Origin: Chrysochromulina parva
Taxonomy: Eukaryota > Haptophyta > Prymnesiales > Chrysochromulinaceae
Direction of reading: 5' to 3'
NCBI GenBank assembly: GCA_002887195.1
Contig: PJAB01000181.1
Location: forward strand, 1 to 35,862
DNA: 35,862 bases
Every line of letters begins with the position of its first letter. Position 1 is the stretch's first letter. The translations under genes and the position numbers were made by a program. The notes below the pieces were generated by a model. The model saw only the letters and a list, made by a program, of their open reading frames with translations, was not told the DNA's origin and did not search any database. This document shows, one piece after another, positions 25,517 through 35,300 of the stretch.

Positions 25517-27667
25517 TCACCTCCACCGCTCGCGCCTGCGAGGTTGCTCGCGATCGTGTCCGTGCAGCTCGTCGAAGGCCGCACTGGGCTCGTCGCGCTC
25601 TCGTGAGCGCGAGCGTTCGCGCGCCCTCGGTGGACGCTCATCACGACGCTCGTCGGGTGCTCGCCGCCGTCGCTCCGCTGCCCAGCCGTCGTCCTGGGCG
25701 CTCGGCACGGCGCTCGGCACGGCGCTCGTCTCGAGCTCCATTGCGAGCTCCATCGACGCCGGCGGCGGGCCCCAGCCACGGGGGGGAGGCGGCGGGGGCG
25801 GGGGGGGAGGCGGCGGCGGCGGGGGAGGGGGCGGTGGTGGCGGGGGAAGCGGCGGCGGCGTCGGCTCGGCAGGCATAGGGTCGTCGAGGGCCATGCAAAG
25901 GAGCGGCGGCGCGAAAAATGGCGCGCCCGTGTCGGTGAGCAGCGGCGGCGGCGGCGGCGGCGGCGGTGTGGGGGGGTCGGAATCAGAGACGCCGTTGCGA
26001 GGGAGCAGCCGCTGTAGCGCTGTGCTGAGCGCTCGCAACTCTGCTAGGCGGAGGCGCCGTGTCGGTGCGCCCGCTGAGGCGGCGGCAGGGGCGGCGGCGG
26101 CCGACGCGGCGGAGACGTCGAGTGCGGCCTTGAGCAGCGCGCGCTCGACGGCCGTAGAAAAGGGCGAGGTTGCGGCGAGAGGTACCAGGGCCCATACGGA
26201 AGCGCTCACGAGCACGCGCTCGCCCTCCTCCTCGGGCGCTGCTGAAGAGCTCGGCACGGCGCCGGACTCGTCGCTGGAGGCGTCGCCGTCGTCGCTGGAC
26301 GTGCCACAGACGTCAACGGGCGCATCTCCCGCCTCTGCAGGCCGAGCGTCGTCGTGGGCGGAGCTGTGGCCATCCCTCGTGCTCGTCGTCGGGGGCGTCG
26401 TCGTGGGCATGCTCCCTGCACTGCCGCGGCCTGCGCCGCCGCTCGGCCGCGGTCGTCCTTTGACCGTCGGAGGCGGCGGGGCTCGCGCCATCGACGCTCG
26501 CGGTACGAGCCGCGCACCGCGTGCCATCACCTTGGGCTGCAGCGCCGCGGCGCGCGCGGCAACCGCCTTCGCATCCCCGTTTGCCCATTTGCCACTTGCC
26601 ATACTAGGCAACGCGCTACCAGCCTTTGGGGGTTTCACGGCCGCCCACGACGACGCCCCGAGTTCGCCCGCCGCGCCCGCCGCGCCCGCCGCGCCCGCCA
26701 CGCCCGCCGCGCCGCCCGTCTCCGCCGCCTCGCCGACTCTGCTCACTTTGCCCACAGCCCACGAGCCCGGTGGCGCGTCTGAGAGTTGGATCTGGCCTCC
26801 TCCCTCACCGTCGGCCATCACACCTGGCGTGAGCAGGTCCGCCGCACTCCGCGCCTTGACCACACGCTCTGCCAGTGGCGCGGAGCCCGCTGCCGCCTCG
26901 CTCGCCGCCGCCGAGGCCACGCTTCCGTCCGATGGGCCTTTGCGTGCGGTGGCGGCGTCGGCGCCCTTGCCGCGGAGCCAGGCGACTGGGCCGATGTGCG
27001 CGGCGCCACCGAAAACGACCATGAGCTTCATTGGGAACGAGACCACCTCTCGCACGGTCTTGAGAACCTTGTACCGTGGCCGCTGCATCACGAACGCGCC
27101 GGCGGTCGCAGCGCTGTCGGCACCCGTTGGTACCTCTGAGGCGGCAGCGGCGGCGGCAGCGGCGGCGGCGGCGGCGGCGGCGGCGGCCTCGTCGGCGGCC
27201 GTGCAGTGGATGATGGCAAAACCACTCCGGTCCGGCGTGAGCCGCATGCCGATCACATCGCCCTTTTCGATGGTCGCGAGCGCGTCGCCTTCCATACTCT
27301 GCGCATGGTAATACTGCTGCAGCTTCTGCGCCGATTGATAGGAGAGCGTACCGTCCGCAGAGAGGCGGAGAGAGAAATCAAGGTCGTCCTGGTGTGCCTG
27401 CCCCTTGTCGTGCAGCGACCCAGGAATGGTTGAGAAGCCAATGAAGAGCGACGTGCGCGGATTGATCAGCACCGCTGTGAAGCCCTCGAGCGTGCCTTGC
27501 CGAGTGACGGCCGCGTCGCTGAGCGCTCCCGAGCGGCCCCAGCCCTTGGCAATGGCCTTGATGAAGCGCTTGTCCGCGGACAGGGTCACGCCCATGTAAC
27601 TCTTCCACTGCACGACCGTGTCGTCGGAAGAGGCCGACGCGCTCGCCGCCGTCGCCATCGAGCACAT
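25517..27667 (-). CDS. SPRY/concanavalin-like domain protein with polyproline and RS-like tail
   Basis: From ATG 27667 the protein has 716 residues; Met three codons later is an alternative. Residues about 18-154 resemble a SPRY or concanavalin-A-like sandwich found in protist proteins: WKSYMGVTLSADKRF, GWGRSGALSD, LDFSLRLSADGTLSYQS, and IEKGDVIGMRLTPDRSGFAIIH, matching the DxxxVGM-type strand. A 17-residue alanine run follows, then long disordered Ala/Gly/Ser/Pro sequence. A run of more than 20 prolines lies near 602-635, and an Arg/Ser/Glu/Asp tail (RERSRSRERDE) near 690-716 resembles RS or RE tails of RNA-processing proteins. A role as a nuclear or RNA-associated adaptor is inference. An opposite-strand Gly-rich frame overlaps most of it but has no domain. 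Polyproline and polyalanine repeats probably vary in length between strains. Confidence 0.5.
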   Translation of the reverse strand: MCSMATAASASASSDDTVVQWKSYMGVTLSADKRFIKAIAKGWGRSGALSDAAVTRQGTLEGFTAVLINPRTSLFIGFSTIPGSLHDKGQAHQDDLDFSLRLSADGTLSYQSAQKLQQYYHAQSMEGDALATIEKGDVIGMRLTPDRSGFAIIHCTAADEAAAAAAAAAAAAAAAASEVPTGADSAATAGAFVMQRPRYKVLKTVREVVSFPMKLMVVFGGAAHIGPVAWLRGKGADAATARKGPSDGSVASAAASEAAAGSAPLAERVVKARSAADLLTPGVMADGEGGGQIQLSDAPPGSWAVGKVSRVGEAAETGGAAGVAGAAGAAGAAGELGASSWAAVKPPKAGSALPSMASGKWANGDAKAVAARAAALQPKVMARGARLVPRASMARAPPPPTVKGRPRPSGGAGRGSAGSMPTTTPPTTSTRDGHSSAHDDARPAEAGDAPVDVCGTSSDDGDASSDESGAVPSSSAAPEEEGERVLVSASVWALVPLAATSPFSTAVERALLKAALDVSAASAAAAPAAASAGAPTRRLRLAELRALSTALQRLLPRNGVSDSDPPTPPPPPPPPLLTDTGAPFFAPPLLCMALDDPMPAEPTPPPLPPPPPPPPPPPPPPPPPPPPPPRGWGPPPASMELAMELETSAVPSAVPSAQDDGWAAERRRRAPDERRDERPPRARERSRSRERDEPSAAFDELHGHDREQPRRRERWR

Positions 27668-27936
27668 GAATGTGCTCGCGGCAGCGTTTCGAAAAAAATC
27701 GCAAAGTCCAATCAAATTTGTACCGGGTAGCACCTATACGATTGGTCCTGGTGCCCCGCCCGGAGTGCACATTCGTACCTATTTGAATATCGGGCGTAAT
27801 CGACTTGTTAGAATCTGGCAAAAACTGCATGTATTTTAGATCATCTCGCAATCCGCTCTCTGCGGTTCTGCTCCGTCAAGCCTCGAAGCTTCCAACGCCC
27901 GCAAGAGCGCACATGCTCTTGCTTGAGGTTGAGCTG

Positions 27937-28620
27937 TCAAGAGTACTGAGCAACCTGAGTGGCGCTCATTGGCCGACTAGTGCCGAGGTCTGTCCGGTAG
28001 ATCTTGGTGAGAACGCCAGGCGGCGGCATCCCCGGTCCTTGCCAGTTGGAGAAGCCGTCGCACAGCAGTGCGGAGCGACGTACCAACTTGCTTGGAGCGG
28101 GCCCCATGGCGGCTATGCGATCGGCAGCAATGGGCGTGGCTCCTCGTAGGTGTTGCATCATGGCTTCGCTCGGTCTACGTTCCGGGATTATAAATGAAGG
28201 TCGAATTCGGTCATCCCCGGCCGTGTGCAAGTTGTAGCCGCTCGTGAAGGCAAAGTGCGGCGGCAACCGCGACTGAGGTGCAGTGGAAGGACGACGGAGA
28301 TTGGAAGAGGAGTTTTTCTTGACCTGCTTGGCAGTGTTGACCTGCATGGCCATCAACGAGTACTCGGTCGAGAAACGCTGCAGATCCCGAAAGTTGGGTG
28401 CATCTTCGATGCCCAAGTCTGGCCTTTCATTGTTGGGCTTGGGCGCATAGACGATCGGCCCTTGCGTTGGATAGACAGTACACCCGACTCCCGCGATAGA
28501 CATGCGCTTACCCTTATCGCGATTGATCTCTCGGCGCAAGGGGCCGAGTGCCTCCTCGGCGAGGTCATACAGCCCGTTGGGCCCGCTGAGAATGGTGGCC
28601 ATCGCCCAGGGCGCCGCCAT
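27937..28620 (-). CDS. Hypothetical protein, 227 residues
   Basis: This protein was not recognised. It starts at ATG 28620 (MAAPWAMATILSGPNGLYDL); an earlier in-frame GTG was rejected. It is moderately basic, with no membrane segment or signal peptide. The middle is Pro/Ser/Arg-rich (NLRRPSTAPQSR), and the later part repeats basic-Pro-Ser motifs (PERRPSEAM, TSRPMSATQ). The RPSTAP and RPMSAT strings are of a kind often seen in flagellar or cytoskeletal disordered proteins, but this is only an impression. A single frame without interruption, ordinary residue composition and a divergent position opposite the FHA-WDR70 gene support it being real. It ends 269 bases before the start of the SPRY-like gene on the same strand. 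Confidence 0.55.
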   Translation of the reverse strand: MAAPWAMATILSGPNGLYDLAEEALGPLRREINRDKGKRMSIAGVGCTVYPTQGPIVYAPKPNNERPDLGIEDAPNFRDLQRFSTEYSLMAMQVNTAKQVKKNSSSNLRRPSTAPQSRLPPHFAFTSGYNLHTAGDDRIRPSFIIPERRPSEAMMQHLRGATPIAADRIAAMGPAPSKLVRRSALLCDGFSNWQGPGMPPPGVLTKIYRTDLGTSRPMSATQVAQYS

Positions 28621-28874
28621 TCGTCGTGCCTCCCTGCAAGCCCACAGTGAGGACGAGTGAGGCGACAACCACACCTCGCGAAACGTCAGAATGAAACTGG
28701 TGTTCGATGATCCGACCTTATTTGTCGATCTGTGGCATCTGCAGGCAAAATGAGGGTTCTGGTTTCGTCAGGGCGACATACCGGTACTGTACGGAGAGGA
28801 CCGCTTGCGTCGCCGCACCAAGCTGAACAGCCTGGCCGAGCACGAGCCGAGCGGCGCGTGAGCCGACAGTGGTC
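28621..28874. promoter_or_regulatory. Divergent promoter region, unknown gene (-) and FHA-WDR70 (+)
   Basis: These 254 bases lie between two facing-away starts. No TATA box or clear element was seen. Confidence 0.45.
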
Positions 28875-31742
28875 ATGGCAACGCTCGAAGTCTACAAGGA
28901 CCACGTGCTGGAGCGCTCGGTTGCGCTCGCGAGCAAACCGGTGTGGGTGCTGGGCCGCTCTGCCGAGTCAGACATACAGATCGCGCACGCTTCAGCCTCG
29001 CGCCGCCACGCACGCATCTTCCTCGAGGACGGTGGTTACTACATCGATGACCTGGGATCAACGCACGGAACCGTCATTGCCGGGCAGCCGCTCCGCCCCG
29101 GAGCGCCCGTGCGCCTCTTTGACGGCTTGCGCATCGCCGTGGGTACCTCAGACTACGAGCTGGTGCCGACGAACATGATGGTCGCTGTGATGGCGGCGAT
29201 GAAGGCTGCCCAGGAGGAGAAGGCCGCGGAGGCCGCACGCCACGCGGCCGCTGCCGTCCATCAGGCCGCGGCCGCCGCGGCCGAGAAGAAGCCGCTGAGC
29301 GAAGCGCATCGGCGTGGCGCCGCCCTGCTCGAGGGCGGCGAGGTGGCCGTGGCCGATGCGGATGCGGCCGCAGCCGAGGACGAGGCGTTGCGGGCCTTCA
29401 TGCCCGCGAGCTTCGGCAAGCCGAGCATTTCGCGGGCCGCCGTCGACAAGGACGCGCACGGTGCGCACGCGCGTGGGGCAGCGGCCGGCGCGGGCCTGTC
29501 CCTGAAGGAGAAATTGGGCGCCAAAAAGGGCGGCATGATCAAAATGGGCGCCAACCTGGGAGCGTCGCTCGGGGCGGGTGCGGGGCTGGTGGTGCCTTCG
29601 GCCACCCCGACGCTCGCCGCGCTGCAGGAGAAGAAGGCGCAGCAGCCCGCGCCGCCACGGGGTCCGATGGCGCCGCCACAGCCCCGGCCGCCTCCCAAGT
29701 CGCGTGGAGCCTCCCTGCCGCTGAGGCCGATGGCCGGCGTGGGCGGCGCGGCGGGCGGCGCAGTCGAGGAGGAGGAGGAGGAGGTTGGGCCGGCACTGCC
29801 GCCGGGCTTCGCGGCGTCAGGCGGCGTCGAGGACGACGAGGAGGAGGAGGAGGTAGGGCCGCCGCTCCCTCCAGGCCCTGGTGCCTTGGCTAGGGCCTGG
29901 GAGCATAGTGCGGCCGGCGGCGAGGAGGTTTACGAGGAGGCTGAGATGGGGCCCGCACTGCCGCCGGGCTTTGGTGAGGGTGCCGCCGCGGGCCCCTCGC
30001 TGCCGCTGGGAGGTATACTGCCGCCGCCGCCGCGCACGGAGTACGATCCAGACAACCTGAGCCAGCAAGTATTCCCGAGCGGGCGGGATGACGATGACGA
30101 CGACGACGACGACGACGACGATGGCGACGACGAGAGCGGCGGTGGCGTGAGGGAGGTGCGGCTGCCACTCTCTCATCAGATCGTGCTCAAGGGGCACTCG
30201 AAGATGGTCACTTGCCTCGCCACCGACCGCGCGGGCGGCCGTGTGGCCACTGGATCATCCGACCACGACGTGAGGCTGTGGGACTTCGGAGGCATGACCT
30301 CGGAGCTCAAGAGCTTTCGGCACGTGGAAGAGCCGCTGGGCAGCTACCAGATCCGCGCGCTCGATTTCTCGGCGCGAGGAGACCTTTTGGTGGTGGCCGG
30401 ATCCTCTAACCAGCCGTGCATCCTCGATCGGGATGGGCGTAAACTAACCGCCCTCATGCGCGGCGACATGTACCTGCGCGACATGCGTGCGACCAAGGGC
30501 CACGTGGCGAGTTGCACGGCGGCGAAGTGGCATCCGAGCGACGCCAACCTGCTCGCAACCGCCTCGGAGGACGGCACGGTGCGTCTGTGGGATGCAGCGG
30601 TGGCATGCGAGCGCGATGACATGTCGCTCAGCGTCAACTCAGGCCAACGGTCGGTGATGGTCCTCAATGATGCGAAGGGGCATAAGAGTGCGGCGACCTC
30701 GATCGCGTGGCACGCCGACGGGCGCACGATCATGTGCGGCGCGCGCGACGGCTCGCTCCAGCTGTGGGAGCTACGTGCACCCACAGCATACCAGCCTGTG
30801 GTCCTTTTGCCCAACGCGACACCCAAGGTCGAGGCGGCGGCCGATAAGGTCAAGCCGACGTCCGTGATCCGCGGGGCACACGCTGCCGAGAGCGACGTGT
30901 CGTGCGTGCGCTGGCACCGGGACGGGCGCCAGGTAGCGTCGCGCGCCACCGATGGCACTCTGAAGCTGTGGGATCTTCGGCGCACCGACAAGCCGCTTGG
31001 TGCGTGGGGCGGGCTCGACAATCTCTTCCCGACGACAGGGTGCGACTTCTCGCCCGACGGCGGGATGCTTGTGACGGGCAGCTCCGTGCCGCCAAAGGGC
31101 GCTGGCGGCGCTGCGAAGCTCACCTTCGTCTCGACACGCACGTGCGAGCAGGTGGCTCAGATCGAGGTGGACGGCGCCTCGATAGTGGGCCTTCTCTGGC
31201 ACCCGCGCCTCAACCAGATCCTGCTCGGCAACGCCGACGGCGGCGCGTACGTGCTTTACGACCCGGAGCTGAGCGAGAAGGGCGCGCTGCTGTGTGCCGC
31301 CAAGGCGCCGCCGAAGCGCTCGAACACCGTGTACACGGGCGGTGCGATGCAGATCGTCACGCCACACGCGCTGCCAATGTACAAGGATGAGGAGCTCGAC
31401 CACCGCAAGCGTCGCCGGCAGGAGCGCCATGATCCGCTCAAGTCGCATAAGCCAGAGCACATCAAGTCCAAGTTGAGCACTGGAGGCAGGCTGCAGGTCA
31501 ACTACCAGCAGGCGTTGCTCGCCTCGATGCCTGGCGGCATCTCGGGCCTTGGAGGCACCAAGGACAAGATCGCCGCCTTCAAGACCGAGGACCCGCGCGA
31601 GGAGATCCTCAAATACGCCAAGCTTGCTGCCGAGGATCCGTTCTTCGTCGCACCGGCGTACGCGCAGACACAGCCGCAGGTGGCAGCCGGCGCGCACCTC
31701 GCCAAGACCGTCGACAGCGATGACGAGGAAGAGAAGAGGTGA
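28875..31742 (+). CDS. WDR70: WDR70-like WD40 protein with N-terminal FHA domain
   Basis: From ATG 28875 the protein has 955 residues. Residues about 5-97 are a forkhead-associated domain: VWVLGRSAESDIQI, SASRRHARIF and LGSTHGTVIAG carry the Gly-Arg, Ser-x-x-His and Asn-like Thr-His-Gly positions that bind phosphothreonine. An Ala-rich helical part follows, then a disordered stretch with repeats of GPALPPG (near 298, 322 and 359) and a run of 12 Asp residues near 410. From about 430 to 800 come WD repeats (LKGHSKMVTCLA, VRLWDFGGM, VRLWDAAV, LQLWELRA, LKLWDLRR). The tail has ITPHALPMYKDEELDHRK, DPLKSHKPE, PREEILKYAKLAAEDPFFVAPAYAQTQP and an acidic end, matching WDR70 throughout. WDR70 acts with the CUL4-DDB1 ubiquitin ligase in histone H2B ubiquitination and DNA-break repair in other eukaryotes. 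The FHA addition would add phospho-dependent recruitment (inference). Confidence 0.85.
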   Translation: MATLEVYKDHVLERSVALASKPVWVLGRSAESDIQIAHASASRRHARIFLEDGGYYIDDLGSTHGTVIAGQPLRPGAPVRLFDGLRIAVGTSDYELVPTNMMVAVMAAMKAAQEEKAAEAARHAAAAVHQAAAAAAEKKPLSEAHRRGAALLEGGEVAVADADAAAAEDEALRAFMPASFGKPSISRAAVDKDAHGAHARGAAAGAGLSLKEKLGAKKGGMIKMGANLGASLGAGAGLVVPSATPTLAALQEKKAQQPAPPRGPMAPPQPRPPPKSRGASLPLRPMAGVGGAAGGAVEEEEEEVGPALPPGFAASGGVEDDEEEEEVGPPLPPGPGALARAWEHSAAGGEEVYEEAEMGPALPPGFGEGAAAGPSLPLGGILPPPPRTEYDPDNLSQQVFPSGRDDDDDDDDDDDDGDDESGGGVREVRLPLSHQIVLKGHSKMVTCLATDRAGGRVATGSSDHDVRLWDFGGMTSELKSFRHVEEPLGSYQIRALDFSARGDLLVVAGSSNQPCILDRDGRKLTALMRGDMYLRDMRATKGHVASCTAAKWHPSDANLLATASEDGTVRLWDAAVACERDDMSLSVNSGQRSVMVLNDAKGHKSAATSIAWHADGRTIMCGARDGSLQLWELRAPTAYQPVVLLPNATPKVEAAADKVKPTSVIRGAHAAESDVSCVRWHRDGRQVASRATDGTLKLWDLRRTDKPLGAWGGLDNLFPTTGCDFSPDGGMLVTGSSVPPKGAGGAAKLTFVSTRTCEQVAQIEVDGASIVGLLWHPRLNQILLGNADGGAYVLYDPELSEKGALLCAAKAPPKRSNTVYTGGAMQIVTPHALPMYKDEELDHRKRRRQERHDPLKSHKPEHIKSKLSTGGRLQVNYQQALLASMPGGISGLGGTKDKIAAFKTEDPREEILKYAKLAAEDPFFVAPAYAQTQPQVAAGAHLAKTVDSDDEEEKR

Positions 31743-32345
31743 CGTTGCCCTGGATTTGGACGTGTCCTTTGCTTTGGGGATGTTGACCAGGCTCCAAACT
31801 TGTACTCGACTTCTCTCGACTCCTCCGCTCCATACACAGCCCACGCTCGGCTCCACGGGACCCGCGCCGTGGGTAGGAGTACGGGAGAGCCGAAATCTCA
31901 TACTTATTCTACATATTACTACATGCGTCGTATTACATCCACACGCGACAACCGGACGTGCCAATGCGGAAAACCTTTCTGACGCGCGGCACACATGGTT
32001 GCGAACGTTGTGCACTGTGTGTGCACAGTGCACCGCTATTCGATTGTGCACAACATTGTGCAACAAAACCAGACTTCAAGGATCATGCCCGCCATTGTGC
32101 CGCGAGCCGCGAGCCGCGAGCCACCCTCGCATCCCCGCGCCGCCGCCCCGCGCTTGCAGTGATCAAGTGAAGTGAAGTGGGCACAGGATGAATTACAGGA
32201 TGAACCGCCTTCGTTGGCAAGGGGCATTCGATGCGATCTGAGTGAAAGAAGTTTTCTGACTTCCTTCGGCTCTGCTTCGACGGATGTCCTGACACTGCAT
32301 TTTGTTGCACCGAGCTGCAATCCATGGATGAGTTTGGGTTGCCGT
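31743..32345. other. Convergent intergenic region with a hairpin
   Basis: These 603 bases lie between two gene 3' ends and are more A/T-rich than their surroundings. No gene was recognised. They include the palindromic element at 32011-32032 and further TTGTGCA repeats up to about 32062. Confidence 0.5.
32011..32032. repeat. Perfect 9-base inverted repeat with 4-base loop
   Basis: TGCACTGTG (32011-32019) and CACAGTGCA (32024-32032) are exact reverse complements around TGTG. Nearby copies of TTGTGCA (about 32043-32062) extend the pattern. It lies in the shared 3' region of two convergent genes, where a structure could affect transcript ends or antisense overlap. Confidence 0.8.
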
Positions 32346-35300
32346 TTAGACGCGTGCGAGCAGCTCCACCCGCTTGATTTCGAACTGCGCTGGCGTGATC
32401 AAGCCCTCGTCGAGCAGTTCCTTGAGCTGCCTGATCATTCCAATAGGTGACTCCGCCGCTTGGGAAGCCGTTTGGGATCTGGGCGTCCCGTTACTCGGGG
32501 TGAATGTCTCTCCAGGAGAATGTTCATAGTGCCACCCGTCCTTTGTTGTAGTGATGAGTCCTTCACCGGTCTTTTGTTGTTGCAGAGCTGGCGCAGACGC
32601 CATCGGGCTCACCGCTGGCACGATCTTTGCGAGTGCCGGGGCGGGCAGCAACGGACTCGGCGGCAGCGCAATCTCCGCAGGACTCAGCGGCAGCGCAATC
32701 TCCGCAGGCGGAGCCACCACCTCCATGTCGTGCTCTGTCTGGGCTGGTGGAGATGGTGACGGAGATCGCCTCAGCGACCGAGCAGGTGGTGTCGCCGCGC
32801 GCGCCCTCAAGCCGGTTGACATGAAGCCTAAGGTCATCGTGCGCTTGAGGGGCGAGCCTCTTGGCGGTCCCGTCGAACGCCAGCCTGTGGAAGCATCGGA
32901 ATTAATGCCTTTGGTGTACTCCTTGGAATCACCCCAGGCATCTGGCGGCGGAGAGGAGCTGCGTGGCGACTGTTGCGCCGAGCTGCGTTGCGACGAGCGC
33001 GGCGATGAGGCGGCGCGCGCCTTCCCTTTGGGTGGCGACCGGAGTTTTTCTCCGGTGCCAAGTCCTTTGCCCCCTGGCTGGATCACTTCACTCACGTCCT
33101 TCACCGGCAGAAGATACCACGGGCACATGCGCAGGTCCGCCGAGGAAACTTCGGCCTCGAACGCCATCAACTTCTCCTCATAGAGCCTCAGCTGCTCCTG
33201 ATACTCCTCAGGCGAAGGCCTCTCATTCGGACACCTGCGAAGAACCATGTTCAACTCAGGGAGGTCAATGTCTCCGGTGAGATCGGGGTCCAAGTACTCG
33301 AAAGTCTTCTCGAGGTCCTCATCGCTCGCGAGCGGGAAGCCCAACCAGTTTTTGAGCACAATCGGTGCCCGCATGGCTTCCTTGAACTCCTCCAAGTTGA
33401 GCGTTGGTGTTGTCAAGGACGCTCTCCTCCTTGCGCCGAGCGTGTACGTTTCGTCGATATCCCAAAGCCGGAAGAGATCGATCAGACGCCATCCACCACG
33501 GAAGGGCCCATTCTTGAGCGCTTGCTTCAGCAAGTAAGGGTCGAACGGGTTCTCGCTCGAGGATACAAACGGCGGCCGTAACGGCGGTTCCTTCGGGAGC
33601 CATGTCCTCTGGACTGGGCGTGGGTGCCGCACGTGCGCAGGCAGCTTGGTCCGAACGATGATCGAGCCATCTGGAAGCCTCTCGTTCACCACGCTCTGCA
33701 CGCCTATCGGCTTGAAGTAGTGTTCACGCACCTTAATGAAGCTATCCTCCGTGAGTACGGTTCCTCCCACCACAAGCATGTCCTTGCCATCCGCGCGATT
33801 CTTGACCGTCTCAATCCCCGCCATCGTCCAGTAGTCGTACCAGGAGAAGCGGAGGCCCAGCTGGAGATGATCAACAAGTGCAGAATTGAAGAGCTCCGGA
33901 CCTTGCCTCGGCCGCTCAGGGCCCACGTCCTGCCACATCCAACCAAGGAACTGCGAAGTTTCGAGCTCGTCTTGCAGAAAGCCTGCCCGCTCATCGCTCA
34001 AGGCCTGCCGTTCGGCGTCGCTGACGCCACTCGGAACCCTGCGGCTTCGCACAAAATCGCTCGAAGCGACGGAATCCGTCGCGAGGGGCTCAATCATGCC
34101 AAGACGTTCCATACTCTCACGCGTCAGCTTGCGTCGTGGGTTCTTCGATACCAGTCCGATCGCAGGCTTGCGCGGCCCCTCGTTGACGTCAAATGGTTCG
34201 ATGGCCGATTTGCGAGGACAGCGGCTGCTAAAGGGGATGGACGGTCGGCTCCTGTCGAGATTTGCGGCCGATGTCATGTTGAGGAACGTCGTGTCATAAT
34301 GATGTGGCGCTGGCGTGCGGTGGAGCTTCTCGGCCTTTACGTCGAAGACACCATTATATCCTGAGTATGGAGTCTTGGCCAGCAACGGGGCGCCAGCTGC
34401 GGGGGACTTTGAGCTGAATGCGCCGCTCGGTGTACCCTTGTTTGCCGCCGCAGCAGCGAGCGAACCTGGCGGAGGTGGAGAAGCGTTGAGGATCGTCTTG
34501 GGGCGTGGATTCCATCTGCCGCCGGCTGGCCCACCCTTGCCGTAGTTGCACAGCACCTCGCAATCGTTGTGCACGCACGAGGGCCGCTCTGACATCCACT
34601 TCTTCATTGCGATGGGTGTCTGAATAGAGGGAGCGGGCACAAAGATCGTGCCATCGACGTTGATGAAGCTGTACCAGTGCAGCTCCGGAAGATTCATCTT
34701 GTTGAGCTCTGCGAGGCTGAATTCCTGCCTGTTCCTCAGCGCTCTGGCAAGCTTATCGTCAACGATCTCCTCGCCCGAGCTGAACTCCCCTGATGCTGCC
34801 TGCTGAAAGTAATCTTGGCCTACGGCAATGTAGCTATCCTGCTCCAGGCCCTGCACCCCAAAACTCTCAAGCTCTTCGACAGTGAATGTGTGCTTCGCAA
34901 AAAGGCGCCTTGTGAGCAGATCGTTGACGATCTCATTGCCGAACCCTGGCGCCTCCCTGCCAGCTCGCTTCCACTTGGTGCCAAATGGCGCCACTTCCTG
35001 CCATTTCAAACCCAGCGGCGCAGCATCCTTAGCTGTGCTGGGGTCCACCTTGTCGAGCTTTTGGCGGGTCTTTGCAACGATCACCATCTCATTGCTGAGC
35101 AACCAATCGAGTGTGTGCTCGTCGCCAGTCAGTTTGCGGTAGAACTCAAGCGCGCTTGCAACTGCCTGGTCCTTCTGGATGATACCAGCTTTAATTCCTC
35201 TCATAATTGCTTTGGGCCCGTGCGACACCTGGTAAGCGTGCAGGAGCATCATGCGCGAGATGGGCTTCTGACGCTCCAGAGGCAGATTTTTGTCTCTTTT

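Noticed and set aside
25401..27311. Plus-strand Gly/Ala/Ser-rich open frame (636 codons)
   Set aside because: It is low complexity throughout and antisense to a minus-strand frame that begins with a SPRY-like domain. The glycine run is the polyproline tract read backwards.
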